Shown: positions 47,906 to 59,524 of the stretch, piece after piece
How positions within the stretch are numbered: position 1 is the first letter of the stretch
How the letters are laid out: every line of letters begins with the position of its first letter
Assembly (NCBI GenBank): GCA_013398295.1
Contig: VZSF01001143.1
Location: 727,901 to 791,900, forward strand
Source of the DNA: Chionis minor
Taxonomy: Eukaryota; Chordata; Aves; Charadriiformes; Chionididae
DNA: 64,000 nt
Reading direction: 5' to 3'
The notes under the pieces: generated by a model
Database searches by the model: none
What the model saw: only the letters and a program-made list of their open reading frames with translations
What the model was told of the DNA's origin: nothing
Made by a program: the position numbers and the translations under genes

Positions 47906-50000
47906 TGTTCCTGTAAGTGACGCCATGGAGGGATGTGGCAAAGAGCCGCATGAAGAAGTGGGCTAATTCTTGGGCCAGCTTACCAAGGAGGAAATGGCCG
48001 AGGACACTTTCATCCTTGCGTAGCTGGATGCCTGCGTGCTTCGTAAGCAGCGCCCAAGGCAGCGCTTCCTCCCTTCAGCGCACAGAGGAAGGACACTCAG
48101 CAGTGATAACGTATGGTGGAAGGTAGTGCTGGCTCGCAAGCCACAGGGAGGATGTGGCTCCACATGTGTCACTGGAGCTGGGCCAGGAGCTGTGCTGGGG
48201 GAGTTTCCAGCGGCCATTGCCACTGTGCCGGCAGAGATAGGGCCTCCCCAGCTTGGATGCCGTGTCCGGCTAAGGAGAGACTCTGACCGAGGAGAAAGGG
48301 CTTAGCTGCCCCAGTAGTAACAAGACCACTGCTGGCGCCTGTGCTACCCTGTAAAGGTGGGGTGGAAAGGTAGAAGGGGGGGCTTTCTGGCTAATTTGGA
48401 GGAGACCTGCACATCTGAGAGATCTCAGACTTTGGAAATATGTGTCTTCATCGCCTTGGACATGTCAATGCTCTCACTGAGTGCTGTTGGCTGCCAGACC
48501 CAATTCCCTGTATATATTACTCATCAGCCAGGGTTCCCAAAGCTGTCTGCAGTCCTTGATTAAGCCAGTGCCTTCCAGAAGTATGTAGGTAATAATGCAG
48601 GGTGAGTTGCATATGATTACATATTTTTAAAAATAATTTAAAACAATGTTAATTTTTATACATGCTGAAATACCACTGGCTCTAAACTGGTGTGAGGAGG
48701 GAAGAAAACTGGATTCTTGCTTCCTGCATTGGCAGGACATGTTTATCCAAGGCTAGTAGAGAGCTTCGATAACACCAGCTGCAGATAACACCAGCTACAG
48801 ATGTTCCTTCTTACTTTATGAAAGGTGGTCTTGTGCCTCCCGTTCTGCTGAGCCCCACATGTGGCGGGCTGAGGGCCCTGGCGCTCCAGCCTCTCGGGCA
48901 CAGGCTGGACGGCAGGCAGCTGTGGAAAAAGGGGTGGCTCTGGCAAATGCTGGCAGCTCCTTGGTGCGCACACAGCAGCAGCGCATCCTCTGGGTTCATC
49001 GTGGCTGCTCCCAGCAGCTTGCCTGCACACGGGCACTGGTGCCCTAGTGCTGCCATGGTGCAGCAACTTGCCCTGCTGCAGCTGAGGCAACGTGGGTTTG
49101 TTCAGCTGCACCATTTGCTGGATTCATTTTTATTTTCACGGTGACAGCTTTTACACTGAGAAGTCAAACTCTCCTCCTAGCTAAACCTTTATATTATTCT
49201 ATCGCATTGCAATAGAAAATTAGAAAGACTATTATTGTCTGCAAATGCCTATCCCTACAGTTAATGTATTATTAGGGAATGAAAGAGGAGGCTGCAAATT
49301 CTTCTTTTTGAGCAAAAATAAAATTATGATAAACTGCATCTCTTTTGACTGCTGAAGGATTGGGTGTAACACAGGTTATGGGCAAAAAGTCCAGGGGACA
49401 CTTGTAGTCCTTCTTCTGCAATCTTGTCTTTCATTTGTGTGTGGTCTGGTCTGTCAAGCAGCACACAGTATCTCTGAGAGCAACGGGCAGAGAGAGCTGC
49501 CACTGAGCATCACCCAGTGTAGGCAATGGCTACTCTGCATCTGTCAACTGGATGCCTCTGCAAGGGGCTTATGAAAAGTTTGTCATTCCCTATGTTGTCT
49601 ACATTCGATAGAACCCCCTATAAACAACAGAAAGCAATTAGCAAGATAATATCTAGAAAAGGTGCAAAAGACAAAAATCTCAGACTGGGTTTTACTGTAG
49701 TTTTAAGTAGAAATATCCCTGTGCACTGCTGCTGTGCCCAGATTTCCCCTAAGGAGGATTAGTTTGTGACCAGAGGGCAGCTCATCTGCGAGGCCAGGTA
49801 ATCTATTTTGGAACTGCGTTTCTGAGGAGACCTCATTAAGTTGCCAAATGACACCGAGCTGGCCTAACACACCAGTCTTCCAGGGCAGCCAAGCACCGCT
49901 CTGAGCCATCAGGTGATTTTTCCTAACACTGTCTTGAGAAGCATGAACTCAGGGTCTAGTGACCCTTGAACAGGGGATAGAGGGCAGGGGGGAGGAAAGA
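47906..50000. other. GC-rich then AT-rich noncoding stretch
   Basis: Frames at 48743-49144 are open on both strands simultaneously. A faint resemblance to the CR1 ORF2 region around 49840-49870 was judged too weak to annotate. No gene recognised. Confidence 0.45.
48768..48799. repeat. 16-bp tandem duplication
   Basis: GATAACACCAGCTGCA followed by GATAACACCAGCTACA, with one mismatch. Confidence 0.92.
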
Positions 50001-53000
50001 GAAGGATGGCATTTGTGTATGCAGGTGGAAATGGAACAGGATCCATGCCAGGATGTCATGTTGCATTGGAGTAAATCCCTGGCCACCAGGAATCCCTGGC
50101 TTGGTAGACTTTATTGGGATTATGTGACATGTCCCAGAAGACTTTACACAGAAAACTGAAAAGTGTTTCTGGTTTCCTCCTACTGTTTCCACGAGCCCAT
50201 TCTTTATTTTCACCACTATAGGGAAGTTAATCACCGGTACGCAGTAGAAATTACTGCAGTGTGTAATAGGTGGCAAACGAGAAGGAAGTGTTCTTGCAGA
50301 GAAGACTGAAGCCAGGGAGAAGGTCAGGCTGGGCACCTGGACCATGACAGCAGAGGGGAAGGCCCACTGCTTCCTGCTGCCTCCCCCGACCTGAAGCTGT
50401 GGTGGTGGAAAACTGACCTTCTGCAGAAACCAAGCTTGGCCAAAGGGTGCTAGGGAATGAGATCCACTGACAGGACATCGATGTTTCCATAGCTTGGATG
50501 ACTTGGACACCATACAAATCGATAATAGGCACCATGGCTTTACTGCAACATGAAGAATCAGTGGTGGGGATTGCTCTTACTGCAGTGTATCCCAAAGCAG
50601 TATTTTTGTGGATATCTGAACATAGATTGTATGGTATTTTCCTCCTTGCAATGAAGGACAGACCATTTGACTAAAAATAAAACCCAAATTCAGCTCAGAG
50701 TGGATTCCTCCAGAATATTGCTCTTGGCCAAACTGCTCTGAATTGGACAACAACGTCTGGAAAAGCTTCTGTGTCCCTTGACTGGCTAGAGAAAAAATTG
50801 TGCTTGATCTTGGCAAATATCCCAGCTCTCTTCAAAGTGCAGAATGCTTCTCTCCTTTTTGACCTCGTTGCTGTTGGACTCTTACGCCAGTCAGAGTTTA
50901 GAAGCTCTCGGTTTATTGCAACAAATTGAAAATGGCTGGTAGCTGAGTTCAATACATGCAGGAATATGGTGGGTTATTCTTTCTCCAGAAAGGCACAGAA
51001 GAGAGGCTTTGTCCAGCCAAGCATTGCCCACAAAAGGTATGAAGCAGAGCAGATTTCACCAGCTCCAGATCACAGAGACTGCCCTTCCTAGGAGGAAAAA
51101 CATTGTTCTGTACCACATGAATTGGTATTTTGCTCTGTTGGTCAGGAGACCTGTATGCCATGTACCCGACTGGGTTACTGTAGGAGCTGTCAACATGCCA
51201 CCTAATTTGCTCTTCCAAGGAACTCAGTTCCCCCGATTTGAAACACTGGAGTTAGTCATCATTACCTTATTAGCCCACTCTTCCATGACGTAGTATGTCA
51301 GTACATTTTTAACTACGATTGTAGTGCTTCGTGGCATTTATTCCACTGAAAGGCAAAGGAGCAACATCTGTTTCGAACGGAAGGGCAAGTGTGGGTAGAA
51401 AGTACCTCCTGTCTCCATGTGTGGTGAAGTCAGCTGCTGTGCTCTGGAGCTGGCCCTTGGGTTGGGCAGAGGGAGGCAAATCCTCTGGTCTGTTTGTGGG
51501 GCACAGGAAGGGCAGAACCAGCCCCTTTGGGAACAGACACAAGCAAGGTGCCCTTCTTCCAATATGGCCTGACAGGTGCTGGAGACAGATGGGCCAAGAC
51601 ACTCTGTAGTTTACTCTGCAGTTATTAACTAGTGAGATTTGCCCAGTTTCCCGCCCACCTCCTGCCTGTGTCCTGAGAAGTGCAAGAATCTGATTTTCTG
51701 GTTGTTTCCTAGCTGGCACCCAGCCCAAGGGGGTGAATCACAGCACCACCATCCTGCAGCCAGACTTGCCCTGAGGTGATCAGTCGTCGCCAACAGCATG
51801 TCCATGAAGCAGGATGGCACCTTCACTCCACCTCCTAGCATCACTCAGACTTTGGGCTGGTACAGTTCCTGTCTTGTTGCTGTCCTGGTGAGGAAACCTG
51901 CGGAGAGCAATCCAAAGCACCCAGGTGCTCCAAATTAGGCAGGCTTTTCTCTGAAGGCGAGGGAGTGTTGGCGTATACAAGTTGCACGCCTAAACCTAAA
52001 TAAAGCGGAGAACCTTTTTCACATTAAAAAGACTACCCATTTTGTCTGACATGGCCTCTCTTCATCACCCCCCAACCACAACTTGCTCCTAGATCTGTGT
52101 ATCCACTTAGATATACAGGGTTTCAACCATGTGGGTTTTTTTAATTTAAATTCGATTTTGAGAAAGAACGAGATGAGCTCCAAGTAACAGAATGTGATAG
52201 CTCTGGAATATTACACAGCATTAATCTCAGCAGTGAGTGGGAGCAAGACACTGAGGGATGCGCAGCCTGAGAAAACCAGGGAGGCTCAGTGAGTAGCAGG
52301 AGCAGATAAAAGCAGGCAGTTTGGGAAGATTTTTGGAAGAGAAATGTCAGTATAAAGAAGGCAGACAGGAGAGAGACAACCCAGGCTACTTCCAGGGCAG
52401 ACCTTTCAGTGAGTGCCAGCAGCTCTGTGCTGCTGGATGCAGAATTGTTTTATGGGTTTCTTTCATTTCCAGGCTCTTGGAAAACTATTGTCTAGTGCCT
52501 GACCTAACAGGAAGTGCAACTGCTGAACACAGGGAGCACATCCAAGAAAAAAATGAAAAGCGAAGAATTAAATTCAGAGGTTGGCTTTTCCTATTTTTAG
52601 CTTGTCTGCAAGTTATCCGGAGATGCATGCAACTTATTTTGGAAGATTTAGGAAGCAGAGGGTGTCGCCAGTTCTTGCAGTATAAAAAACCAAGCGTGCT
52701 GCATTTCTTTTGACAGATGATGAGCTGCAAAAGATACCTAAATAGACAGCGTTGTTAACAGAGGATGGTTTTAGATGGTTGCATTAAAGACTTTTCAAGC
52801 ACAAGCTGAAGCACTTGGCTCCCTAATGTTAGGGAGAGACACAGAGAGAGGAAGAGCGAGGACAGAGACCCAAGGCATGTATAGTTCTGTGGCTGGGGTC
52901 ATATGTTGTGTAACTGCTCAGAAACTACTGAATTCAGCTGCAGCTGTAAAGGTGTTTTGCATTTCCAAACCCTCCCGTAAGAGGGGTGCTGCGCTCCAGC

Positions 53001-54350
53001 CTTTGCCAAATCCCCACAGACCTGGTGGGGACGAGGCAGCACAAGTCCTGCTGCTGAGGCAGGCCAGGTGAAAACATTGCCTGAGACCGGCTCCCTTCCC
53101 AAGCCCATTAAGCACCGCTCCTTTCTCTGGCCTGACCCAGCAGCGAGCTGCAGCCTGAGCTCTGCAAAGAGCAATTCCGAGGCTTTTACTGAGCTCCCAC
53201 CTCTGCTTGAGATCCAGGCCCCCCTGGAAGGGGAACAGCACTTTAACTCCAGCCTGTGACTGCCTAGAATCTCTCCTCTGTGCCTTATTGTGCAGACATG
53301 AAGAACTTGATTTTGTTTTCCTCTGAACCACTGTAGCTCACTGACTCCCACTGAGTTGCTCCTGATGGAGAGCTAAAACTGTCCCTTATCAAATTCAGCT
53401 ATGCCTGATGCACATAGCCTCCCTCTTTCTTCTAGCTGCATTTACTGCTAAGGCTCCCCAGTACACTTTCTTTTTCCTGGTCAAACCAGGAATCCGGCCG
53501 AGGTGCCGTTCCCTTGTGCAAGCTCTGGGAACATCAGGGTCCTGGAGGTAAAATCATGCCAGAAGGTCATAGCCAAGGGATTTGTGTTGTGTTCAGCCAG
53601 GAAGTTATTGTCTGCTATGCTGAGGCACTAATTGCTGATGAGACTATGTATCCGTAACACACCTTGTTTCTAATCATGTAAACAAGTATTTTCCTGGCCT
53701 TGGCACTGGCAGCCAAAATGCGATTAAAATTCAGTGAGTTTCCTCCTCTCCCTGTAGTGAGCATTCCCACCGAGCCAAAGAAGGCAGCCACCCGGCCAGG
53801 GTTGTGACCTGAGCTGTAACCTGAGCGATAAATTCTGTGAAGGAAGGTGCAAACCTCCTGGAACAGCCTGTTTCCTCAGAAGGTCTGTGGAGCCTGTTGC
53901 TTGGAGGACCCCCTTGCATCGCTTCAGCAAGGAAAAGGCAGTGCTGCCCCACAATGGACAAAAGGGATGCGATATCCCGAGGTCTTTTTCAGCATCGGAT
54001 TTCTGACTTCGAGGGAGGACAAGCTGAAAAAGAGCTGCAGGTATGTCTGTGCCGATCCTGCCCGCACCCTCTTGAAATGCCTTAAGTCTGTGCATCAGGG
54101 TGTCTGTTGATCACCTGTGGGGCCAAGGAGGAATTGCTCAGCTGCTCAGTGCAAACCCTGGATATGGGGGAGTTTGTTTCTCTGTTATTCCTGTCCTCCA
54201 GTGATGCAGAGGAGTGTGGCATCATCAAGTGACAGCATGCGGAGAGGCTGGGGCTGCACTCCCATCAGTGTGCCTGCTAATGCCTGTGGGCTTCCAGTGA
54301 TGAGCAGGAGGAATTATATTTTCCAGCCTAGGTTGGTGGAAACAGCTACA
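50001..54350. other. Noncoding stretch with several long chance frames
   Basis: The largest frame is a 185-codon minus-strand one (49956-50513). Others lie at 51309-51728 (minus, 139 codons), 52321-52713 (plus, 130 codons) and 52899-53351 (minus, 150 codons). None has a recognisable domain or paired splice sites. An LTR-like arrangement at 51734-52064 was considered and rejected. Confidence 0.42.
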
Positions 54351-54356
54351 CAGCTT

Positions 54357-54413
54357 TCCCTCCCTCCCTCCCTCCCTCCCTTCCTTCCTTCCTTCCTTCC
54401 TTCCCTCCCTCCC
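54357..54413. repeat. (CCCT)n(TTCC)n compound microsatellite
   Basis: Pure pyrimidine tract on the plus strand: CCCT units, then TTCC units, then CCCT units again, followed closely by a G7 run. The near mirror symmetry favours triplex DNA in principle. Confidence 0.92.
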
Positions 54414-54414
54414 G

Positions 54415-57400
54415 TTGGGGGGGAGTCCCTTTCTTCCTGTGGTCACCTAGGAATTGCCATGAACAAGTCCCAGGGTGCCACAAAGGACCAGAAGGTGGGC
54501 AAGGCCTTTGGGACTCCCCTGTGTACTTCCTGCATGCAATGTAGTTTTGACTTTCACCAGACGTGGGAAGTGAGGCATGGATGCCCCTGCATTCCCTTGC
54601 TGGTCTCTTAGCTGGTCTCAACTGGTCGAGGGGTCCAAGATCATATCCCAGGTGGAGGCTAATTTATTCAGGAAGGCATGCTCCTTTGGCAGATGTTCTG
54701 GACTTCACTACATCAGAGACTCAGCTGTCAGCAGAGAGGGCAACATGCATATTCAGGGCCTCCTTTAATGTCAGCCATCGCAGAAAGCATCTGCTGCTTG
54801 GCAGTAACTGCTTGAAATGCCGGGCGGCTATCGGTAACACACCTCGGCACACTCCATGCAAATGGAGGAGCTCCCTTGTAGGCCTTTGATTCTCACTCCA
54901 TTTATTAGAAGGGCTGATTACGCTGATCTCTGCTCTGGGAGACTTTTCACTAGCAAGCTAGGTGGTGAATTTACAGTCCACCAGGTGCGGCATGCTTGCA
55001 CCCTCTGGGGCTAATGAAATTTAAGCTTTTCTTCTAGAAAGTGGCTTAATGCACTTCTTACAAGTGCCTTGCGCAGTGATTGCCAGTAAACCTCTTCCCA
55101 CAGCCAGCATGCTGCAGCAGGCGCACGGGGACCTTAGCCTGGTTGCTGTGCGTTAGCTCCCTTGGGTAGTTGTCCATGGACATACAAAGGTGGTCAAAGG
55201 TGGTCAAAAGGGGCTGTTAGTGTCTTCCGTCTTGCCCTATAAAGCTTCTAGTTAGAGCTGAGAAAACAGTACCTAGCATGTAAGGGTCTGAGTGCTCTGC
55301 TAATAGCAGTGAAACGGCGGTTTGTGCACGTGCAAGAAGTAGTTGATAGAGTTAAGTATTGTATTTGTGATTTTTGTGCATTTACTCCAGCTTCCTGGCT
55401 TGTCATTTCACCTTTACCAAGCGCTGGAGGCCTGTGGTGTTGGAGTATATGGCACTAAGGAACCTGAAGCATGTAGTCAATATATAAATCTAGATGCTGG
55501 TGGCATCTGATGGGTGAAGACTTTCTTGATCTTGGTGGAGGATAATAACTGGAATCATTATGGTGTTGCTCTTTCAGGACCCTCCAGACTTGAGCACATC
55601 AGAAACTATCAGAAGACAGTTACTGGAACCATCATAACACGGCCTTCACCCAGTGTGCCGGTGTTGCTGGGGCTTTCAGCTAAGACCTGGGCAAAAGCTG
55701 AGCTGTTTATCCCTGGCTGAGGTTACATTCATTCATGGGTATTTTATTCCTCAGATCTGGGAGGTTGAAGGGCTTCACTGTGTCACACCGGTTTCTTTAG
55801 GATTCTGACTAGTTATTGTGCTCCTCAAGATTACCAGGTTTGCTTTTCCAAGGCAGGGATCAAGCCAGTGGCCAAGCCACACCAGCCAAGGACATAGATG
55901 TGTCTTGTAGAATATCATTAAGGATAAGAGTATGTATAGAGTGATACCCTGAGAAGTCTTTCACAACAGGAGGGTCAGCTCACATTAAGAGTATTCCTGA
56001 TACAGTGCCTCACTGGAGGTTCAGTATGTGGGACACCTTTGCTGTACAGCACTTTCCAGCTCTGATGGTAGAGAAGGCATCCAGTCTTCAGCTGTTGCAC
56101 CAGTAAGAGGACTGTAAGAGTTTTGTTGCTAAGGGGTGGCCTCAGCATGAGTTTTCATTATGAATGCTGCGTATCTATCTGACACAGTGATCTGTACAGA
56201 GTGGTGACAGTCACAAGTTGTCACCAGCTGCGGCTACCAGCAAGTTGCAATGCTTCAGCAGCTTGTCCGCCTCTGGCACAGGATCCAGGAGCTGGCCTTC
56301 AGCTTAGCAGGTACCTCCCTTCTGGGGGCACACGCCAGGCCTCAGCCAAGCGTTTGCTGCCATTTCCACGCTGGGGCAATGGACAAGGGTTACCACTGGC
56401 CGTACCCAGCATTAGCTTGTGAAACCTCTCAAGTCAGCCAGCCTGTGGATTTGCTTCAGGCAGACTGTGGACCTCGGTGCTGTTTCCACTCCCCACCCAA
56501 GGTTTAGAGTTTAGTCAACAAATGCTCATGTCCCCCGGATGGTAATCGGGAGTTAACACAGGCACAAGTGGTGCCACCCAGCTGAACACATCGGGAACAC
56601 GGATGGAATGTAGGAGACCATTCAGGAGAGCAACCTGCACTTCCAGGGGTCAGCAGGCTCAAAGCACCAGAAGTCCGCGAGCATCTCCTGGTAAGCTGGG
56701 AAGCCTGTGCCTCATGTAAATCAAGCACCGCATACAGCTGGAGGTGCTCAGGTTGGACACGTTAGGCATCTACTTCCTACCCCTAAAGCTTCAGCACTGC
56801 TTTGCTGCAGTCCCCTCTGGCTTGGTGTGCAAATGTGGCCAGGCCATACCTGACACGGGACACCAGGACAGCAATAATAGCACACAAGCATGGCTGCAGC
56901 GCCCTTTGTCAGCCCTGCTGGAGCCTCCAGCCAGCCCGCAACAGCCCAGAAGTTACAGCCTCTGCTAAGTCAATAGGAATAGTTCAGGTCTTGTCTAATC
57001 TGGGCTGGCAATGTTTGGACCCACAGCTCTCACGGCATGGGAGAAGGCAGTCAGTCAGCAGGGTAAGGACGGAAATTTAGGAGAAAGCACTCCCCTTTTG
57101 AAGCTCGCTGTCCTGCAAGGAGGAAGACAGAGTTCACAAGGGCCAGATGGTTTACAGAGTAAGACCCTTGCCAGCAGCACAGAGAGTGAAGCGTGGCGAG
57201 TGCAGAGTCCCTGAGTTGTGGAACACCTGCTTTTAAGTCAGTGACGAAGATAAAGCTCTAAAACTCACAGTCACTGATACCACGGTAAAATTTCTGTGAA
57301 AGATTCAGAAAGCCTGAATTTTACTAAATGAAGAAAACTGGCAATTTTAGGACCACCCAATATAACTCTGATGCTGGCTAAAAGGAAGCTTATTGCCGAA

Positions 57401-59480
57401 GCAAGCTGAACGTGGATGCTGCAGCTCTGGCCATAGCGTTGTACCGTGTAATCTTTCCTGCCTCTCTTCTTGCAAGCTATTTATACCACCCCCACTTCAC
57501 GTAGGCTGCAGCTGCTGCTGTGCCAGAGCCGCTGAGGCCGAGTGAGCTGCTCTCCCGAGGATGCTTTCTTCTAGGAATCAGGGCACAAAAGCTGTTGGAG
57601 TGTATTGTTCGGCATCTCCCAGTGAAATGGGAAATCGAGGACAGAGAGCAGGATGGAGGCAGCGTTTGTCACTGATCCACATTGCCCTTTGCACAGAAAG
57701 GAGGCTGAAACATCAGAACACGAGAAGAGCATTGATATACATGTAGCAGGGAGTAGAATAAGGAGGCAGAATCTACGTCCGCTTTTGAACTGCTTACAAA
57801 AAAGGTAACGCACACTTCCTCCAAGATGGTGGGAAGTCCAGCTTTCTGGAGCATGTGTCAGCCCTCAGGAGCACTCATGAGCTGTCTTATGGCTGTCTCC
57901 ACTAAATTAGTGGGAAAAGACTTGAGTTGACACTGAATACTTCTGAAAAATGTATTATTTTCTCACCTTTGGCTAGAGCCTTTTAGGCATTTAGCTGCTG
58001 CGTGGGTAAGTACATTCAGTGCCTCATTTCTGAGATAAAGTAAGGCTTTTTGGGCAAAGACCTTGCTTGCCATGTGTTCACACAGCCACACCACAAGGCC
58101 ATCTCATTGCTGTTCTCTGGGTGTTAGAACAGTGTGGGCTTGTCGTGCACCAGGATTATCACCTGGAGGACACCTCTGGTGTAGGCAAGGCTTGGCACAG
58201 GGTCGCTTCTCTTTCAAGGAAGAGTAAGACCCAGGGGTGGCCTTGCTGTCTAAGCGTAGCCAAGAATGCAGCCTGAATAGCGCAGTGTATCACGTCTTAG
58301 AAATGTCTGCGAAGGCTGGATGCTGACAGAGCTATCTCATGAGGACAGCTACGCCACTGGGAGAGCCAGTTCATCATGTGCCAGAGCCCTGTGTTACTAG
58401 TGGCCTAATTTGGGCCTACAGCAAGAGAATGATTAAAAAACTGCAACCCTTGATAGGCAACACTGAATGCTTGGTGGTGATAATGGCCAAGAATCACAAA
58501 TTAAGTCCATTTTGGGGCCAGAAAAGGAAATAGTTGTGCAATAGCATCACTTCCTATACAAATTCTCTACAGACAGGGAATCAAAGTCCGAGATAAGAAT
58601 CACAGGGTGAGGCTGATACGCGCTGAGGTATGTTGGCCATGAGAGTTGTTTTGAGTCTTCTTGGTTGTGACCTGTATGATCTGTGTCTCCTTTCCTCCAG
58701 CACTTCTAACAAGGCTGGGAGCTATGGGTCTAGGCTACTGTTAAGACACCAACTTAGGAATTCTCGTGGTGCATTTGTAAGCTACAGTGAGGAAAGTTCA
58801 CATTATTTCTGAAGAACATCTGTGTAAGCATGTAGTATATTTTCATCTTACAGATTATCAGCATCACAGTTGTAATGAATGCATTTTAACTTTTCTGAGC
58901 TTCTCTATTATCACCCAGTCTATTTTTCAAACTATAATGTAACAAGAGACATCAGGAGAATAATACCTCAGGCTACGATTCCCAGTAAAGGCATCTCAGC
59001 TGGGAACAGAAACTCACCATGCTCTTTCCTATTATGTTTCTTGGGGCAAGTGTGGTGCTGTGCAGCCAGGACAGGAAAACTACCTTGCGAGTACATGTCG
59101 GCAAGACCCGGCTGGGAACTGCCAGACCAACTAACTTGTGCTCTGCCACACTACTTCAGCCTTTGTTTTGATGTAAGAAGTGAGGGAAGCAACAGTGCAG
59201 GTTCTCAATAGGCATCATCCAACCTACTCAGTTGCTGGCTATTTCTGACAGGGGCTGACATCGCCTCCCTGCTTCCGTCGCCTCCCCTGCAGTAAAAAAG
59301 CAACCCCAAAAGTCAAGGCCACGAGCATGGTGAGCTGCCCTGACTCATCCTGGAGCCTAATGTTCACCAGCCGTCACGCCACGGCAGCAAAGCAAATGCA
59401 GGGACAGGGTCTCCTGTTCAGCAGCAGCTGCTGCTGGTTTGGGTCAAGCGTAAGATAAAATTGCACCATAACCTGGCATC
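54415..59480. other. Noncoding stretch, GC-moderate
   Basis: Short frames only. A GGTGGTCAAA duplication lies near 55190-55210. No transposon, exon or RNA gene recognised. Confidence 0.48.
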
Positions 59481-59490
59481 CAAGACATGT

Positions 59491-59519
59491 TTTGGTTAAC
59501 CCTTTCTGGGTTAACCAAA
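59491..59519. repeat. Perfect 12-bp stem hairpin
   Basis: TTTGGTTAACCC (59491-59502) and its exact complement GGGTTAACCAAA (59508-59519) flank the loop TTTCT. Each arm contains GGTTAACC, itself a palindrome. No target duplication surrounds it. Confidence 0.92.
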
Positions 59520-59524
59520 GGCTG

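Noticed and set aside
49770..49910. Faint similarity to the CR1 ORF2 region (AAATGACACCGAGCTGG)
   Set aside because: Only about 20 bases resemble CR1, with no octamer tail or continuing alignment.
49956..50513. 185-codon minus-strand frame
   Set aside because: No domain, start context or splice evidence. A vague retroviral look in the opposite strand could not be supported and was not pursued.
51734..52064. LTR-like arrangement: AAGGGGG then TGAA, TATA-like GTATACAAG, AATAAA, and a final TTCA, 331 bases
   Set aside because: The flanks AGGGGG and TCACCC do not match, so there is no target duplication. No convincing retroviral coding sequence was seen upstream and no second copy is present. 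The signals are short enough to be chance.
52473..52574. Possible exon after TTTCATTTCCAG
   Set aside because: The 3' site is good, but the only 5' site (AGAG/GTTGGC) is weak and the segment does not resemble a known protein.
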